Assembly: GCA_911728435.2 (NCBI GenBank)
Contig: OU452214.1
Coordinates: 8,558,105-8,622,104, forward strand
Source: Apoderus coryli
Lineage: Eukaryota > Arthropoda > Insecta > Coleoptera > Attelabidae
Length of the DNA stretch: 64,000 nt
Direction: 5' to 3'
Made by a program: the position numbers and the translations under genes. The stretch's first letter is position 1; the number at the start of each line of letters is the position of its first letter. The notes below the pieces were generated by a model. It saw nothing but the letters and a program-made list of their open reading frames with translations, searched no databases and had not been told where the DNA came from. This document shows, piece by piece, positions 31,481 through 42,284 of the stretch.

Positions 31481-32620
31481 GGTTACAAAAATGTTTACTA
31501 TAATTACCCTGTTTTACGTTATCCAAGCTCTCGATATAAAGCTAATTTACTGTCGATTAGAAAAATTGTAGGCACAGACAAAACGATAATGTTCGACCAT
31601 AAAAATGGTCGGCTAATATCAAAAAAAGAAAAAACGAATTGACGTTCTTTTGAGAACAATAATTGTCCCATAAATAGTTTCGTTATTTTATTACTGCACA
31701 CCTGAGCTTTGAATATGTCCATGGGACATCTATTCAGAAGCTATCAGGGTATATAAGAAATCGAGAGGGGTTCTAGTATCCCCAGGGTAGGTCATCAAGT
31801 AAAAGTCTACACTGCACCAAATATAGACCTACTTTGAAAAATGATAAAAAAATAAATAGTCCTGCTGCGCGACTGAGCTGTAGATATGTCCATCGGACAT
31901 CTATTCGGAAACTATCAGGGTATATAATAAATCGAGAGAGGTTCTAGTAACCCCCGGGGTAGGTCATCAAGTAAAAGGCTACACCGCACCAAATATAGGC
32001 CTACTTTGAAAAATCATAAAAAAATAAGCAGTCAGGCCTGACCTAATTAACTATTAAGACAAATTGACCTTCTACGTAATTATTAACGATAAATTGACTA
32101 TACCTACTCTACTTAAAACACTTTCACAAATAGTAAATACGTTTATATTAAACTTTTAATTTAGGCAATTATTGTGCTAATTTTAAATTTTCAAGTTCCT
32201 GTAACTATTGATAAACGCAAAGAAATATATATCTTTGGTAAAGGTAAGTAGGTATAATGCTTCTGTGAATATATTACAAAATGTGCCACAATTGTCTTTA
32301 AAGTGGGTACGTACCTAATAGAAACAGTGAATTATAGTTATAAGAATTTTGACTTACCGGAATATATGCAGAAAACTCAGTAATTTGTTCACACCAAACT
32401 CTATTGCAAAAAAAGTTGAAATATTTGTATTTTCACTGAATAAACTAGCACTTTTATAAACCAAAAGAATAAAAACATCAAACTGAACTGAAGACACGAA
32501 ATGTACCCCCTTATATATCGTCTGTGAAGTACCTACTACTACCTCGTAACCCAAAAAAATCCATAAAATGGGTTAATACATTAATAGATCCTGTAAGCCA
32601 TTATCTGCAGGTAAACCAAT
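31481..32620. other. Gene-free stretch with a tandem duplication
   Basis: Holds the 171-bp tandem duplication at 31702-32030. The end (32530-32620) has cctcgtaaccc, a motif also found in the DDE-type element, so it may be the outermost part of copy 2. Confidence 0.45.
31702..32030. repeat. 171-bp tandem duplication
   Basis: Unit 1 starts at 31702 and unit 2 at 31873; the shared block runs from ctgagct to aaaaaaataa with roughly 90% identity, including atgtccat..ggacatct and gtaggtcatcaagtaaaag. Only two units. Not coding. Confidence 0.8.
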
Positions 32621-33119
32621 TCATTGTTACCTACCAAAGTCGTTTTAAATTAATATTACCCTTTCCTAATTCCTTGTATACCCAGTACCTGACTATTGTA
32701 ATAGTAGGTAATACCTCGTAACCACTAGGAACCAACCATACTTATCGAAATCCTCGTAAACCACATAATTCCATAGCGCATGTGGGGTTGTGGGATGCGA
32801 GGTATTAGAAATGTGGGATAAAAGGTATTGGTATTCTAAAGTACACATATTGTTCCTATTGTGATTGTGGTGATTTTATTATTTATTTTAATGCTAAACT
32901 AGGAAGAAATATTAATGAAAATTAAAAAATATCTGGCTACAGAGGCAAGAAGTTATTAAGCTTAGTTGTGGATCGAGAAAATAGTGGTAAGTTTGGTATT
33001 TTGATAGAAAAATATTATTCTAACATCAAAATTTCGTTTGGAAATTCTTAGTTAAAAGTTTTAATTTTTTTTTGTCGGCTATTTAAAGTTATTGTATAAT
33101 TATGTAGATTTTGACATAC

Positions 33120-33410
33120 TGTAACAAACCAAACCCTCTAATAACCTCCACCACTGGTGGCCAGCTAGCGCAATGCCCGACTAGTGCTGCCACCACACAA
33201 AAGCATCATAACTTGTTTTGCAAGACGACGCAAATAAATAGAAAAAAACATTACGCTTTACCGAACGCCGACGCGATACAGACGTATAATAATATTTTCG
33301 TTGTTACTTATTTTTTATATTCTGATTAAAGTTATTTTTTTTGTTTTTACATTTTAAAGAAGTATATTTTTTCGGTGTGATAATAATTACTAAACCAACA
33401 ACCCTTTACA
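33120..33410 (+). repeat. 5' LTR of Gypsy D
   Basis: TGTAACAAAC...CCTTTACA. Identical to 38114-38404. ATAAA-like and TATT motifs are present, but no clear promoter can be singled out. Confidence 0.95.
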
Positions 33411-33412
33411 AC

Positions 33413-33429
33413 TGGCGCCCATAACGTGG
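33413..33429 (+). promoter_or_regulatory. Primer-binding site of Gypsy D
   Basis: TGGCGCCCATAACGTGG begins two bases after the 5' LTR. Apart from the TA it matches the complement of a tRNA-Lys(CTT) 3' end as I recall it. The insertion of TA makes the assignment tentative. Confidence 0.6.
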
Positions 33430-33779
33430 AACCGAAAAGTTTTTTCTTAAAGTGTAAAAATATCAGTGTTGTGTTGAAGAAAAATCTCCCGCGTTTTTTT
33501 TTTGCTTCTACAGTGTAGGACAAATCGCGTAGTTTTTCGATCAAAATTGCAATTTCAATCGCTTCTACAGAGTGTAGGACGTTTAGAAACAATTTGTGAC
33601 TGTGTTAATTGCTTCTACAAAGTGTAGGACGATTAGAAACAATTTGCTACTGTGTTAAAAGCATCTACCACTTAGGACAAATCCAGTACCAATTCCAGTG
33701 TATCGTAAGTTTGTTCCAATTTGTGCATGTACATAAGTACTATATATCTTATCTGCTTCAACTTTAAACGGTAGAAACA

Positions 33780-36700
33780 ATGTCTGTAACTCTCACAGAT
33801 AATCAGTTCCAAGAACTACTTTCGCGGCTAACAGTCGATACTTCCGCGCCGGTAAATACAAATATATACACAGGCAACTTTGCGAACTGTAACAGCAGGT
33901 TTAACGGTTCCTCGCAGGCCGATGTAAACGCATTTACCGATTCTATAGAAATATACAAGGACTGCTGCAATATTTCTGACGAAAACGCGCTACGCGGATT
34001 ACCAATGTTACTCGACGGCTTTGCTGCTACGTGGTTCCAAGGCGTAAAAGGTTCACTAGACTCTTGGCAAAATGCTATAGACTTACTTAAATCTACATTC
34101 GGTCCTACTAAACCGCCCTACCGCGTATATCGCGAATTGTTTTCACAAGAACAGGATTCAAAGACTAAAACGGATATATTCATCTGTAAAGCGCGATCTA
34201 TTCTAGCTCAGCTTCCATCGAATACGCTTTCTGAGACTGTACAAATCGATATGGTGTACGGGCTGTTACATCGTAAAGTGCGTGAAAAAATCCCGCGCGA
34301 TAAAGTTACTTCGTTTCAGCACCTACTTTCGCAAGCTCGCGTTGCGGAAGAAACTTTTGATGCGTCCGTAGATATTAAAGTTAATGACATAAAAGACACT
34401 ATTAAAAAACGTTGCACCTTCTGTAAAAATGTCGGTCATACTAAAGATGAGTGCCGCAAGCTCTCAAAACTGAAATCGGTCGAAAGTACTCCCACTACTA
34501 GTACCAGTAGTCCCCAAAAGAAACCTCTAACCCAAACAGTTTCTTCCTCACCTACATCATCAGGTATTTCCTGCTATGGTTGTGGTAACCCGGGTTATAT
34601 CAAGAGTACGTGCCCAAAATGCAAATTGAAAAGCAGTCCCAGTACTACAGAATTTCTCTTCAATAATTTTCAAGATGACAACCCCAGCGTACGCCCTCTG
34701 GTTGCGCTAAACATACACGGACACAATGGTTATGCGTTCGTAGACACCGGAGCGAGGTCCAGTGTTGCCGGTTCGTCACTATTGAAACTTTTACTGGAAG
34801 ACAAGGTTCCATATACTGAGGATACCCTTTTGATGACTCTCGCTGATGGAATTCGTCGCAGAGTACAAGTAAAAATATTCAACTTGGATGTCACGCTACA
34901 TGATAAAACAGTAACTACTCGTTTTATATCGGTACCAGAGCATGAAAACAGTCGCACTCTCTTAGGCGTAGACTGGATACAAGCTGCCAATGTCATAGTC
35001 GACATTCCAAATAATAGGTTTTACTTTGGAAACGAACCTTCAAACAAATTTTCATTTGTTACTGATCCCGACGTTTCGTGCGTTGTAAACAACATCAGCT
35101 TTGATGAAATCAAACTACGATCTGATGAAGGACTAAGTTTGGATGCTGATCAGAAAGATGCTTTAAACGATCTTCTTGCGGAATTTTCTTGTAATTTCGA
35201 GGGTCAAACTGAAGCTACTCCATACGCCGAACATGCCATAGTTCTTCTAGACGACACTCCAATTGCAGTACCTTACCGGATGCCCGAGCCTAAGAAGGAG
35301 TTACTTCGGCAAGAGATTGACAAATTGCTACAATGTGGATACATTGAGGAATGTGAATCGCCATACGCCGCACCTGTGGTGTTGGTGCCTAAGAAAACAG
35401 GTGGTGTTAGACTCACTGTCGACTATAGGGGCCTAAATGCTGTCACAAGGGCTGACAGGTACCCTATACCTAGGATTGATGATCTGCTCCATGCTGCGAA
35501 GAAATCTAAGTACATGACTACCCTAGATCTCAAAAGTGGGTATCATCTGGTAAATGTACGCGAATCTGATAGAGACAAGACGTCCTTTATTACACCTTTC
35601 GGTACCTTTCGCTACATAAGAATGCCATTCGGTCTCAGAAACGCGCCATCAACATTCCAGCGACTGATTGACAGGCTTCGATCCGGACTTCCTAATGTAC
35701 TGGTACTTGCCTACTTGGATGACATAATCATCATCTCAGACTCTTTTGATGGACACCTTAGTGACTTACGCGCAACATTTGTACGACTTCAACAGTTCAA
35801 ACTTACTCTGAATCGACCAAAATGTTCATTCTCGTGTCAAGAAGTTCACTATCTAGGACACATTATATCGCCTCAGGGGATCCGCCCAAATCCGGAAAAG
35901 GTTTCTGCCATTTTGGACATGCCTCCCCCGAGAAATGTCAAACAATTACTTAGCTTTCTGCAAACGTGTTCCTGGTTTCGTCGGTTCATTGACAATTTTT
36001 CGCACATTGCTAAACCACTAACCATACTTACCAAGAAAAACGCCAAGTGGATTTGGGGACAGGAACAACAAAACTCGTTTGCCCAACTTAAAAGTCTGCT
36101 GTGTTCCTCACCTATTCTGCGACAGGCTGATAGTCAATTGCCCTACGTACTCCGCACAGATGCAAGCAGTTATGCTATCGGAGCATGTCTACTCCAGGGG
36201 GAGGGTGAGCAGGAGAAACCGGTTGAATATGCTTCAAGGCTACTGACGTCTGCCGAACAGAACTACAACACCACGGAGCGTGAAGCTCTAGCGGTAGTCT
36301 GGTCTGTAAATAAATTCAGAGGTTACCTAGAAGGATTTACTGTCATTGTCCAGAGTGATCATCAGGCGTTAAAATGGCTTATGGGCCTGAGGTCACCGAC
36401 GGGAAGGTGGGCTCGGTGGGCCCTATCGTTAATGCCCTACAATTTGAAAATTGACTACATCGTAGGCAAGAAGAACGTTGTAGCCGACACGCTGAGCAGA
36501 CCGCCACAAGATACTTTTGACGATACTGGAGATAACACCGATGTTAATCTCATCTCCATAGATCTTCCGAACTTATCTGCTGCCGAAATACGTAACGAGC
36601 AGATAGCAGACCCTGAACTCAAGAAAATTATTGATTGTTTCGAAAACAAAGTCGAGCCCGACATCCATTTCAAGAAGTGGGCCGAAAGAGGATACCTCCT

Positions 36701-38135
36701 GTCTAGTGGTGTTCTATATCGTTATAATCCTGACGTGGACAGGGAAGAACCCCAGTTAGTTGCTGCTGTGACCAGAATACCGAAGATTCTGTATGAATAC
36801 CATGATTCAGAGACAGCCGGCCATTACGGCATAGAACGTACCTATCAACGCATCGCCCGACGATACTTTTGGGTTGGCATGCGCCGGACAATAACAGACT
36901 ACATAAGCAAATGTATAGATTGTCAACGATTCAAAGCTTCCAATTTGAAACCCGCCGGTCTCCTACAGACACCTATCCAAGCTCAACGGTTCGAAGTCAT
37001 ATCGATAGACCTGTTCGGACCTCTACCTATGTCAAGTGAAGGATACCATTGGATATTCATCATCGAGGATACCGCCAGTCGATGGACTGAGTTGTTCCCG
37101 TTGAAGGCTGCCACAGCTGAAGCGTGCGCCAGATGCCTTATAGACGAAATCATACTGAGATTTGGAGTACCTAGAAGAGTTATCAGTGATAACGGGTCGC
37201 AGTTCGTCAGCGCCGTCATGCAACAGGTTGCCCACTGCTGGGGATACCAACAAACCCTCATCCCCGTGTACCATCCTGAGGCTAACCCTGTCGAACGCAA
37301 AAATCGTGACATGAAAACACAACTCGCTATTCTCACCTCTTCCGACCATACTACATGGCCTGACAAAATCCCAGCAATCCGATTTGCAATAAATACTGCT
37401 AAGTGCGAGTCTACAGGTTTTACGCCTGCGTATTTAACATTCGGACGCGAACTCCGTACGCCCGATGATGTAAATAGAGACATGCGCGCTATAGTGCAAA
37501 ATGATACGTTTGTCGCGCAGATAACACCTTATCTATTAACACTTAGTGAAACCCTTAGTGAAGCCCGCGATAAACACGAACAGACTCAAGACCGCCGTAA
37601 CCGTTACAAAGACTCTACGCGTCGCGACACCAGTCCGTTTAATATCGACAATAAAGTACTCGTCGATACTCATACTTTAAGTAATTCCAGTAAGAATTAT
37701 ACTTCGAAATTCGCGCCTAAACGTGACGGGCCATATCGTATCTCTAAGGTAGTGACTCCAACCACTTATGAGATTTCGACCATTGACGATCCGTCTACGC
37801 CTATGGGAAAGTACCACGCCTCCGCCCTCACCTTGTATCGAGGTGATACCAAGGACAACCTTCTTACGCCGCTGAATCCGAAGCGAAAACGGGGTAGACC
37901 GCCCAAACCAACCTCGAACGATGTACGTAGTTCACCGCCAACCACCACTGACAAGGAAGTTGTCACTGTCAGTAACGATCAACAGCCAATGTCAGCCTCC
38001 GCCAATGGTAGAAGACGACCTAAAGCACGAGTGCAGTGCGATTGCTGTACGTCTCAGCCCAATCCAGAAGTTGCACCACATACGGGACGTTCATGTGGAG
38101 CAAAGGAGGAGATTGTAACAAACCAAACCCTCTAA
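33780..38135 (+). CDS. Gag-pol polyprotein of Gypsy D
   Basis: 1451 codons in one frame. Gag 1-210; zinc knuckles CTFCKNVGHTKDEC (212-225) and CYGCGNPGYIKSTC (265-278, with Y in place of the usual H). Protease FVDTGARSSVAG (320-331) and LLGVDW (394-399). RT with TVDYRGLN (546-553), TLDLKSGYHL (581-590), YLDD (645-648). RNase H from TDASSYAIGA (793) to VADTLSR (901-907). Integrase zinc domain HDSETAGHYG...CIDCQRF (1008-1051), catalytic D in SIDLFG (about 1077), D in SDNGSQF (about 1137), E in NPVERKN (about 1172). Basic, Pro-rich end (KRKRGRPPKP) that resembles an AT-hook. The stop codon lies in the 3' LTR. No envelope. All catalytic motifs are present. Confidence 0.95.
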   Translation: MSVTLTDNQFQELLSRLTVDTSAPVNTNIYTGNFANCNSRFNGSSQADVNAFTDSIEIYKDCCNISDENALRGLPMLLDGFAATWFQGVKGSLDSWQNAIDLLKSTFGPTKPPYRVYRELFSQEQDSKTKTDIFICKARSILAQLPSNTLSETVQIDMVYGLLHRKVREKIPRDKVTSFQHLLSQARVAEETFDASVDIKVNDIKDTIKKRCTFCKNVGHTKDECRKLSKLKSVESTPTTSTSSPQKKPLTQTVSSSPTSSGISCYGCGNPGYIKSTCPKCKLKSSPSTTEFLFNNFQDDNPSVRPLVALNIHGHNGYAFVDTGARSSVAGSSLLKLLLEDKVPYTEDTLLMTLADGIRRRVQVKIFNLDVTLHDKTVTTRFISVPEHENSRTLLGVDWIQAANVIVDIPNNRFYFGNEPSNKFSFVTDPDVSCVVNNISFDEIKLRSDEGLSLDADQKDALNDLLAEFSCNFEGQTEATPYAEHAIVLLDDTPIAVPYRMPEPKKELLRQEIDKLLQCGYIEECESPYAAPVVLVPKKTGGVRLTVDYRGLNAVTRADRYPIPRIDDLLHAAKKSKYMTTLDLKSGYHLVNVRESDRDKTSFITPFGTFRYIRMPFGLRNAPSTFQRLIDRLRSGLPNVLVLAYLDDIIIISDSFDGHLSDLRATFVRLQQFKLTLNRPKCSFSCQEVHYLGHIISPQGIRPNPEKVSAILDMPPPRNVKQLLSFLQTCSWFRRFIDNFSHIAKPLTILTKKNAKWIWGQEQQNSFAQLKSLLCSSPILRQADSQLPYVLRTDASSYAIGACLLQGEGEQEKPVEYASRLLTSAEQNYNTTEREALAVVWSVNKFRGYLEGFTVIVQSDHQALKWLMGLRSPTGRWARWALSLMPYNLKIDYIVGKKNVVADTLSRPPQDTFDDTGDNTDVNLISIDLPNLSAAEIRNEQIADPELKKIIDCFENKVEPDIHFKKWAERGYLLSSGVLYRYNPDVDREEPQLVAAVTRIPKILYEYHDSETAGHYGIERTYQRIARRYFWVGMRRTITDYISKCIDCQRFKASNLKPAGLLQTPIQAQRFEVISIDLFGPLPMSSEGYHWIFIIEDTASRWTELFPLKAATAEACARCLIDEIILRFGVPRRVISDNGSQFVSAVMQQVAHCWGYQQTLIPVYHPEANPVERKNRDMKTQLAILTSSDHTTWPDKIPAIRFAINTAKCESTGFTPAYLTFGRELRTPDDVNRDMRAIVQNDTFVAQITPYLLTLSETLSEARDKHEQTQDRRNRYKDSTRRDTSPFNIDNKVLVDTHTLSNSSKNYTSKFAPKRDGPYRISKVVTPTTYEISTIDDPSTPMGKYHASALTLYRGDTKDNLLTPLNPKRKRGRPPKPTSNDVRSSPPTTTDKEVVTVSNDQQPMSASANGRRRPKARVQCDCCTSQPNPEVAPHTGRSCGAKEEIVTNQTL
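38102..38113 (+). promoter_or_regulatory. Polypurine tract of Gypsy D
   Basis: aaaggaggagat directly before the 3' LTR. It lies inside the gag-pol coding sequence. Confidence 0.75.
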
Positions 38136-38404
38136 TAACCTCCACCACTGGTGGCCAGCTAGCGCAATGCCCGACTAGTGCTGCCACCACACAAAAGCAT
38201 CATAACTTGTTTTGCAAGACGACGCAAATAAATAGAAAAAAACATTACGCTTTACCGAACGCCGACGCGATACAGACGTATAATAATATTTTCGTTGTTA
38301 CTTATTTTTTATATTCTGATTAAAGTTATTTTTTTTGTTTTTACATTTTAAAGAAGTATATTTTTTCGGTGTGATAATAATTACTAAACCAACAACCCTT
38401 TACA
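38114..38404 (+). repeat. 3' LTR of Gypsy D
   Basis: Identical to the 5' LTR. Contains the gag-pol stop codon (38133-38135). Confidence 0.95.
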
Positions 38405-39310
38405 ATACATGCTAAAAAAACTATGCTGTACGGCACAAACACTGTGAATACCACTACCAGCAATCATAAGAATAGTGACAATGTTAACAAGCATCCTACT
38501 ATGATTTGTACCAAAGCTTTAGAAAGTTCTGGGACTGATGCTGTGTCAGTGGGCAGTAATAATGGTAAGTATACTAACTTATACCTACTTTCGTAAGATT
38601 TTCCAAAGTCTTTTGTTACATTAAGTTGTAGATTTACCAGAGAACGTAGTTTTTGATACCGCTCAGTTAATAATAGATGATTTAGAGCACCAGGTTGAGA
38701 CTGATTCTATGGTAAGATGCAATAATAATGGTAAGAAGTTATAATAATATATCTTCTTACATGCAATTTATCAAATTCTTTCGCGTCATTAAATTGTAGA
38801 TTTACCAGACAACGCACTTCTTGATACTGTTGAGATCATATTAGAAGATTTAAGAAACGTGGCTGATATGGGTGCATTGCATGTTTTTCCCTACTAATAA
38901 CGAAGACTTAATGAATATACCAATTGTAACAAATGATGTAATAGGCTCCTTGCAAAACAATCATCAAGCGGCTATTAGTGAAATGGTCGATCACACGATT
39001 GGATTGGATTGCTCTGATGGTGAATATGTACCAAAATGGTAATTGTGAAAATAGCGATACAGATAATGAAGAGCAAAGTATGGGAGATGAAAAGGAAAAA
39101 ATATATTAAGAACACAATTATAGCAACGAACCAATACTAGCAACAAATTTACAAAATAATATTAATAATGGTAATATAATGGAAGATAGGAAAAGACGTC
39201 TTAAACGTGAACCTATTGAATGGGCAAAAAACGTGACAAAAAGGTTATGTATGGAAGATATTATGGAAGATATTCGTTATTAACCATGTACAAAGAGATT
39301 CTCCAAAACA

Positions 39311-40200
39311 ATGTGTGCGGCGCACTAGGCGCCAGATGCGAAACGGCGCCAAAAGCCTAAGTACGATGGGCGCTATAAGGGGCCAAAATTCGATAAGCGT
39401 CTAAAGGCGACCCTAAACCGTATTAGGCATAACATATTTTTTACCTCTCCTCTAAACAACAATCCATTAAAAAGCATAAAATTTTTAAAATCTATTTACA
39501 AATAATACCTTTATTTAACAAATGTTATTTAGCCTGTTTGCTGTTTGAAATTCATATTATAGAGATTGCATAAAGAGAAGGTGGGCTAGTACGCCGTATA
39601 TTATAATCTGCAGATAAACAAGCAAAATCCTGTACAGACAAGCAGGATCGCGGGACATCCTTGTTCGCGATTTGCTACAACTTGTCGGGTTTCGGAATTC
39701 TATATAAGTAAAAACGCAATTCGGATTTTTCACACTGTCGCGTTATACCGTATTACGGTGCAAGGGTGAAGGGTGCAAGTGAGGTTTATTTATTATTCAC
39801 AAAGTCAAGGTAAGTCATTATATTTATTACATATAAGTGCATAACATTATTTCTATTTATCTGTTTTATTGTTCTAAATTTCTCATATTGTCGGTATCAA
39901 CATAGCCAACCTAGGTAAATTTAATTTTTCTTCAATTTAAGCGCAATATTATTGCTAATTATTTTCTTAAATGGAAAAATGTTTTAGAAATTCGGTGGTT
40001 TAATCGAAAATTAAAAAACATAAACTCCAAAAATTTTTTTTCGAATTTCCTGTACTGCTTTTTTTAAATGTGAGCCTCCGAGGACTAATAATATAATAGG
40101 GAATCAGGACATTTTTTATACGGAATAGTATATTATATACCGCGGGATTGACGTAGTAATTTTAATCCCGATGTGAAATTACTTCAGTTGCAAGGTATAT
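39311..40200. other. Gene-free stretch with a promoter-like block
   Basis: After the truncation of the DDE copy comes a GC-rich patch rich in GGCGCC-like words (39320-39410). No protein is recognised. A promoter-like block with a donor site lies at 39690-39815. Confidence 0.4.
39690..39815 (+). promoter_or_regulatory. TATA promoter-like block followed by a splice donor
   Basis: tatataag at about 39701 is followed some 30 bases on by a TCACACT initiator-like site (about 39730), a GC-richer leader, and aagtcaag|gtaagtca at about 39810. This is what a first, non-coding exon looks like. No matching second exon was found, so it could be an orphan promoter of a lost gene or of an element. Confidence 0.35.
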
Positions 40201-41295
40201 ACCACCAGAATCCAGCACCTGCAGGTACAGAGCGCTGGCCCAGATAAAAACTTACTTACCTGGGAAACCGTCGGACGCTTTGCCACGCAAACATGATTTT
40301 GAAATCCCGTTTGAAGTGGTCATTGCAGACCGTCAAAATTGGCTAAATGGGGAACCACAATTCCCAGAAAACACATCCGTCTGGTATAAGGACGGTTCAA
40401 AAGGAATAGAAGGGAACACAGGCATGGGAGTATACGGGCCAAATCGCAGGCTCTCTGAATCTCTCGGGAAAAGTCCCACTATATTCCAAGCAGAGATCAA
40501 CGCTATTAATCGTTGTGCTCAAGAATGCCTGCAGAGAGGCATCCCGGAACGGCATATAAATATTATGTCAGACAGTCAAGCTGCGTTAAACGCACTGAGG
40601 TCTTACACCTTCACGTCAAAGCTAGCATGGGAATGCAAACAGACCCTAAAGCAACTGGCAGCTTAGGGGAAAAAGATTACTCTGACATGGGTGCCAGGAC
40701 AGGAAAGCATAGAGGGGAACGAAGCGGCGGACAACTTGCAAAAGAGGGCGCAAACGCTCCGTTCTGCAGCCCGGAACCCATCTTTGGCCTTCCAAAAAGC
40801 CATATGAAGGAAGAACGTCGGAGATGGGAAATGGAACAACTTAAGTCCTCCTGGAGAAACACTCCAGGCCGAAGACAATCAAAAAGGTTTATCAAACCTT
40901 CAGAGGCCAACGCAGGGAAGCTTGTCCAACTGGAGAGAAGCGACCTAAGGCGAATTACAGGCCTTTTTACGGGACACCACCCAGTGAAGTACCATCTCAA
41001 AAAGATGGGCCTAACCGAGGACGACACTTGTCGGTTTTGCGAAGACGCAACAGAGACAACAGAACACGTGCTCTGCGAATGCATGGCACTTTTCTGCAAA
41101 AGGCTAAAACACCTTGGAGGGGTGACCCTAACACACGACGAGGCAAGGAATTTAGCCCTCGGAGAAATCATCAACTTTATGAAAAGTGTGGGACAGCTGG
41201 GCAATTTATAGATTAGAGTCATTCACAAAAGATCTTCTGCAGGTCGAAGTGAGGGGAGGCCAAACCGCCTAAACGACTCCGAAAAAAAAACAATC
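40201..41295 (+). mobile_element. 5'-truncated LINE, RNase H end
   Basis: Only the C-terminal RNase H part and 3' UTR remain. The 3' end is about 41280-41290, where cctaaacgactccg is followed by a run of A. The 5' border is not defined. Confidence 0.6.
40280..41211 (+). pseudogene. RNase H and C-terminal domain of a non-LTR retrotransposon
   Basis: The RNase H active-site acids are visible: VWYKDGSKGIEGNTG (D about 37), FQAEINAINRC (E) and NIMSDSQAALNAL (D). TAG at 40664-40666 ends the frame; ITLTWVPG and GNEAADNL continue it. After a shift near 40735, LAKEGANAPF leads to the C-terminal region TGHHPVKYHLKKMGL and CRFCEDATETTEHVLCEC, a zinc-like segment usual in I/R1/Jockey-group LINEs with RNase H. 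So one stop and one frameshift. Inactive. Confidence 0.8.
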
Positions 41296-41401
41296 TACTT
41301 ATCTGGGGCGCTGGCAGAGTATCCTTATAAAGACCTTTTTTGTTTTTTAATACGTGGGTCTGACATACATGAGAGAAATCTGCGTTTTGATATGTTTTCT
41401 G

Positions 41402-41431
41402 GTTGACAAACAAATTTTTGTCTTCTTCAGG
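41402..41431 (-). ncRNA. Hammerhead-like core, ACGU family, decayed
   Basis: Minus strand CTGAAGA (41424-41430), A, GACAAA..TTTGTC stem, then AACC where GAAAC is expected. Inactive by inspection. Confidence 0.35.
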
Positions 41432-41524
41432 ATTTTATTTATTAAGATAAATACCAATAATGGAAAGAGAGAAGGGAAAACAGAACAGAATAAATAAGAT
41501 GTTGGAATACTAATAAAACAAAAC

Positions 41525-41555
41525 CTGAGGACAAACATTTGTTTGTCGAAACGTC
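41525..41555 (+). ncRNA. Hammerhead-like core, ACGU family, decayed
   Basis: CTGAG, then a perfect GACAAACA/TGTTTGTC stem, GAAAC, GTC. Compared with the minus-strand copy, three bases of the first box are missing. Confidence 0.35.
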
Positions 41556-41669
41556 GAGGGAAAAAAAGTAGTACTCGTAATAAGCTAAGTTTGTGCAAGA
41601 ATTTTTTTATTTTTATAATTGGTGAAGATTTTGAAGGGGTAGTGGGTGTATTTCTCCCCAATTTCGACG

Positions 41670-42240
41670 CCACTGGAAAAAGTACGGTTTTAATATACTC
41701 ATTTGAACCGCCTATGTTTTCTACACAAAAAAGGTACTCTTGGTCATAAGCTCTTAAGTTGACTGATTTCGAGGAAAATCAACTTGTTGAAAAACATGGT
41801 CAATTTTTTTAAATAATTTTAATTTTTTGTACTAATTAAACGAAATTTATTTAAACGGTAGAACAAGTAACAAAATTAAAACTAACTGTATAATTGCAAA
41901 ATTAAAAAAAAAACAATACACAGTTAAATGAAATGTTGGAAATCTCGGCCGTTAGCTTCAATGCAGGCAGCAATTCTTCGACTATTTTTACGGTTTGGAG
42001 AATTTAAAAAAAAAACAACATCATTTCTTCATTTTTTTTAAATTTTGGAATTACGAAGTTAACGTTTAATTAGTAGAAAAAATTAAATTTATTTAAAAAA
42101 ATTTTCAAGAGGTTGATTTTGCTCCAAAACGGCCAATTTTAGAGCTTATGACCAAGAGTACCTTTTTTTTGTGTAGAAAACATTGGCGGTTCAAATGGGT
42201 ATCTTAAATCCATACTTTTTCCAGTCCAGTCCTGTGCATA
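41670..42240. mobile_element. MITE-like element with about 130-bp inverted arms
   Basis: The left arm 41670-41800 and right arm 42105-42240 are inverted copies (ccgcctatgttttctacac and its complement; ggtactcttggtcataagct and its complement). The centre is AT-rich and non-coding, with a small low-AT piece (41945-41985). It is followed by gaaacaccctgtataat. No target duplication established. Confidence 0.7.
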
Positions 42241-42284
42241 TATTATGAAACACCCTGTATAATAATAATAAACTTTATTGGCCA

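Larger units (their letters stand above)
33116..38408 (+). mobile_element. Gypsy LTR retrotransposon D, intact and young
   Basis: The element proper is 33120-38404 (5285 bp), with LTRs of 291 bp that are identical by eye and a 4-bp target duplication atac (33116-33119 and 38405-38408). Copy 1 of the host gene (10985-10998) shows the empty site gacatacatgcta. It contains one uninterrupted gag-pol frame, a primer-binding site and a purine tract. It is less AT-rich than the flanks. All that is visible fits a recently inserted, possibly active, element. Confidence 0.96.
32622..39310 (+). mobile_element. DDE-type transposase-like gene unit, copy 2 (interrupted, 3'-truncated)
   Basis: 32622-33119 plus 38405-39310, split by Gypsy D. 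Nearly identical to copy 1 at 10506-11331 and 16620-17080. It is truncated after the piece that matches 17338-17380 of copy 1, with an internal deletion just before. It lacks the foldback element, so it gives the empty site that proves that insertion. The exons at 33110/38409-38566, 38633-38732 and 38800-39040 are readable; the DDE part is missing. Confidence 0.7.
41390..41570. mobile_element. Small inverted-repeat element with two hammerhead-like cores
   Basis: gttgacaaacaaatttttgt (41402-41421) and the later acaaacatttgtttgtc (41531-41547) belong to two inverted copies of one motif. Each is next to CTGAAGA or a shortened CTGAG. The minus copy 41402-41431 keeps CUGAAGA but has lost GAAAC; the plus copy 41525-41555 keeps GAAACGUC but has lost three bases of the CUGANGA box. 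Each copy is thus half-decayed. Confidence 0.45.
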
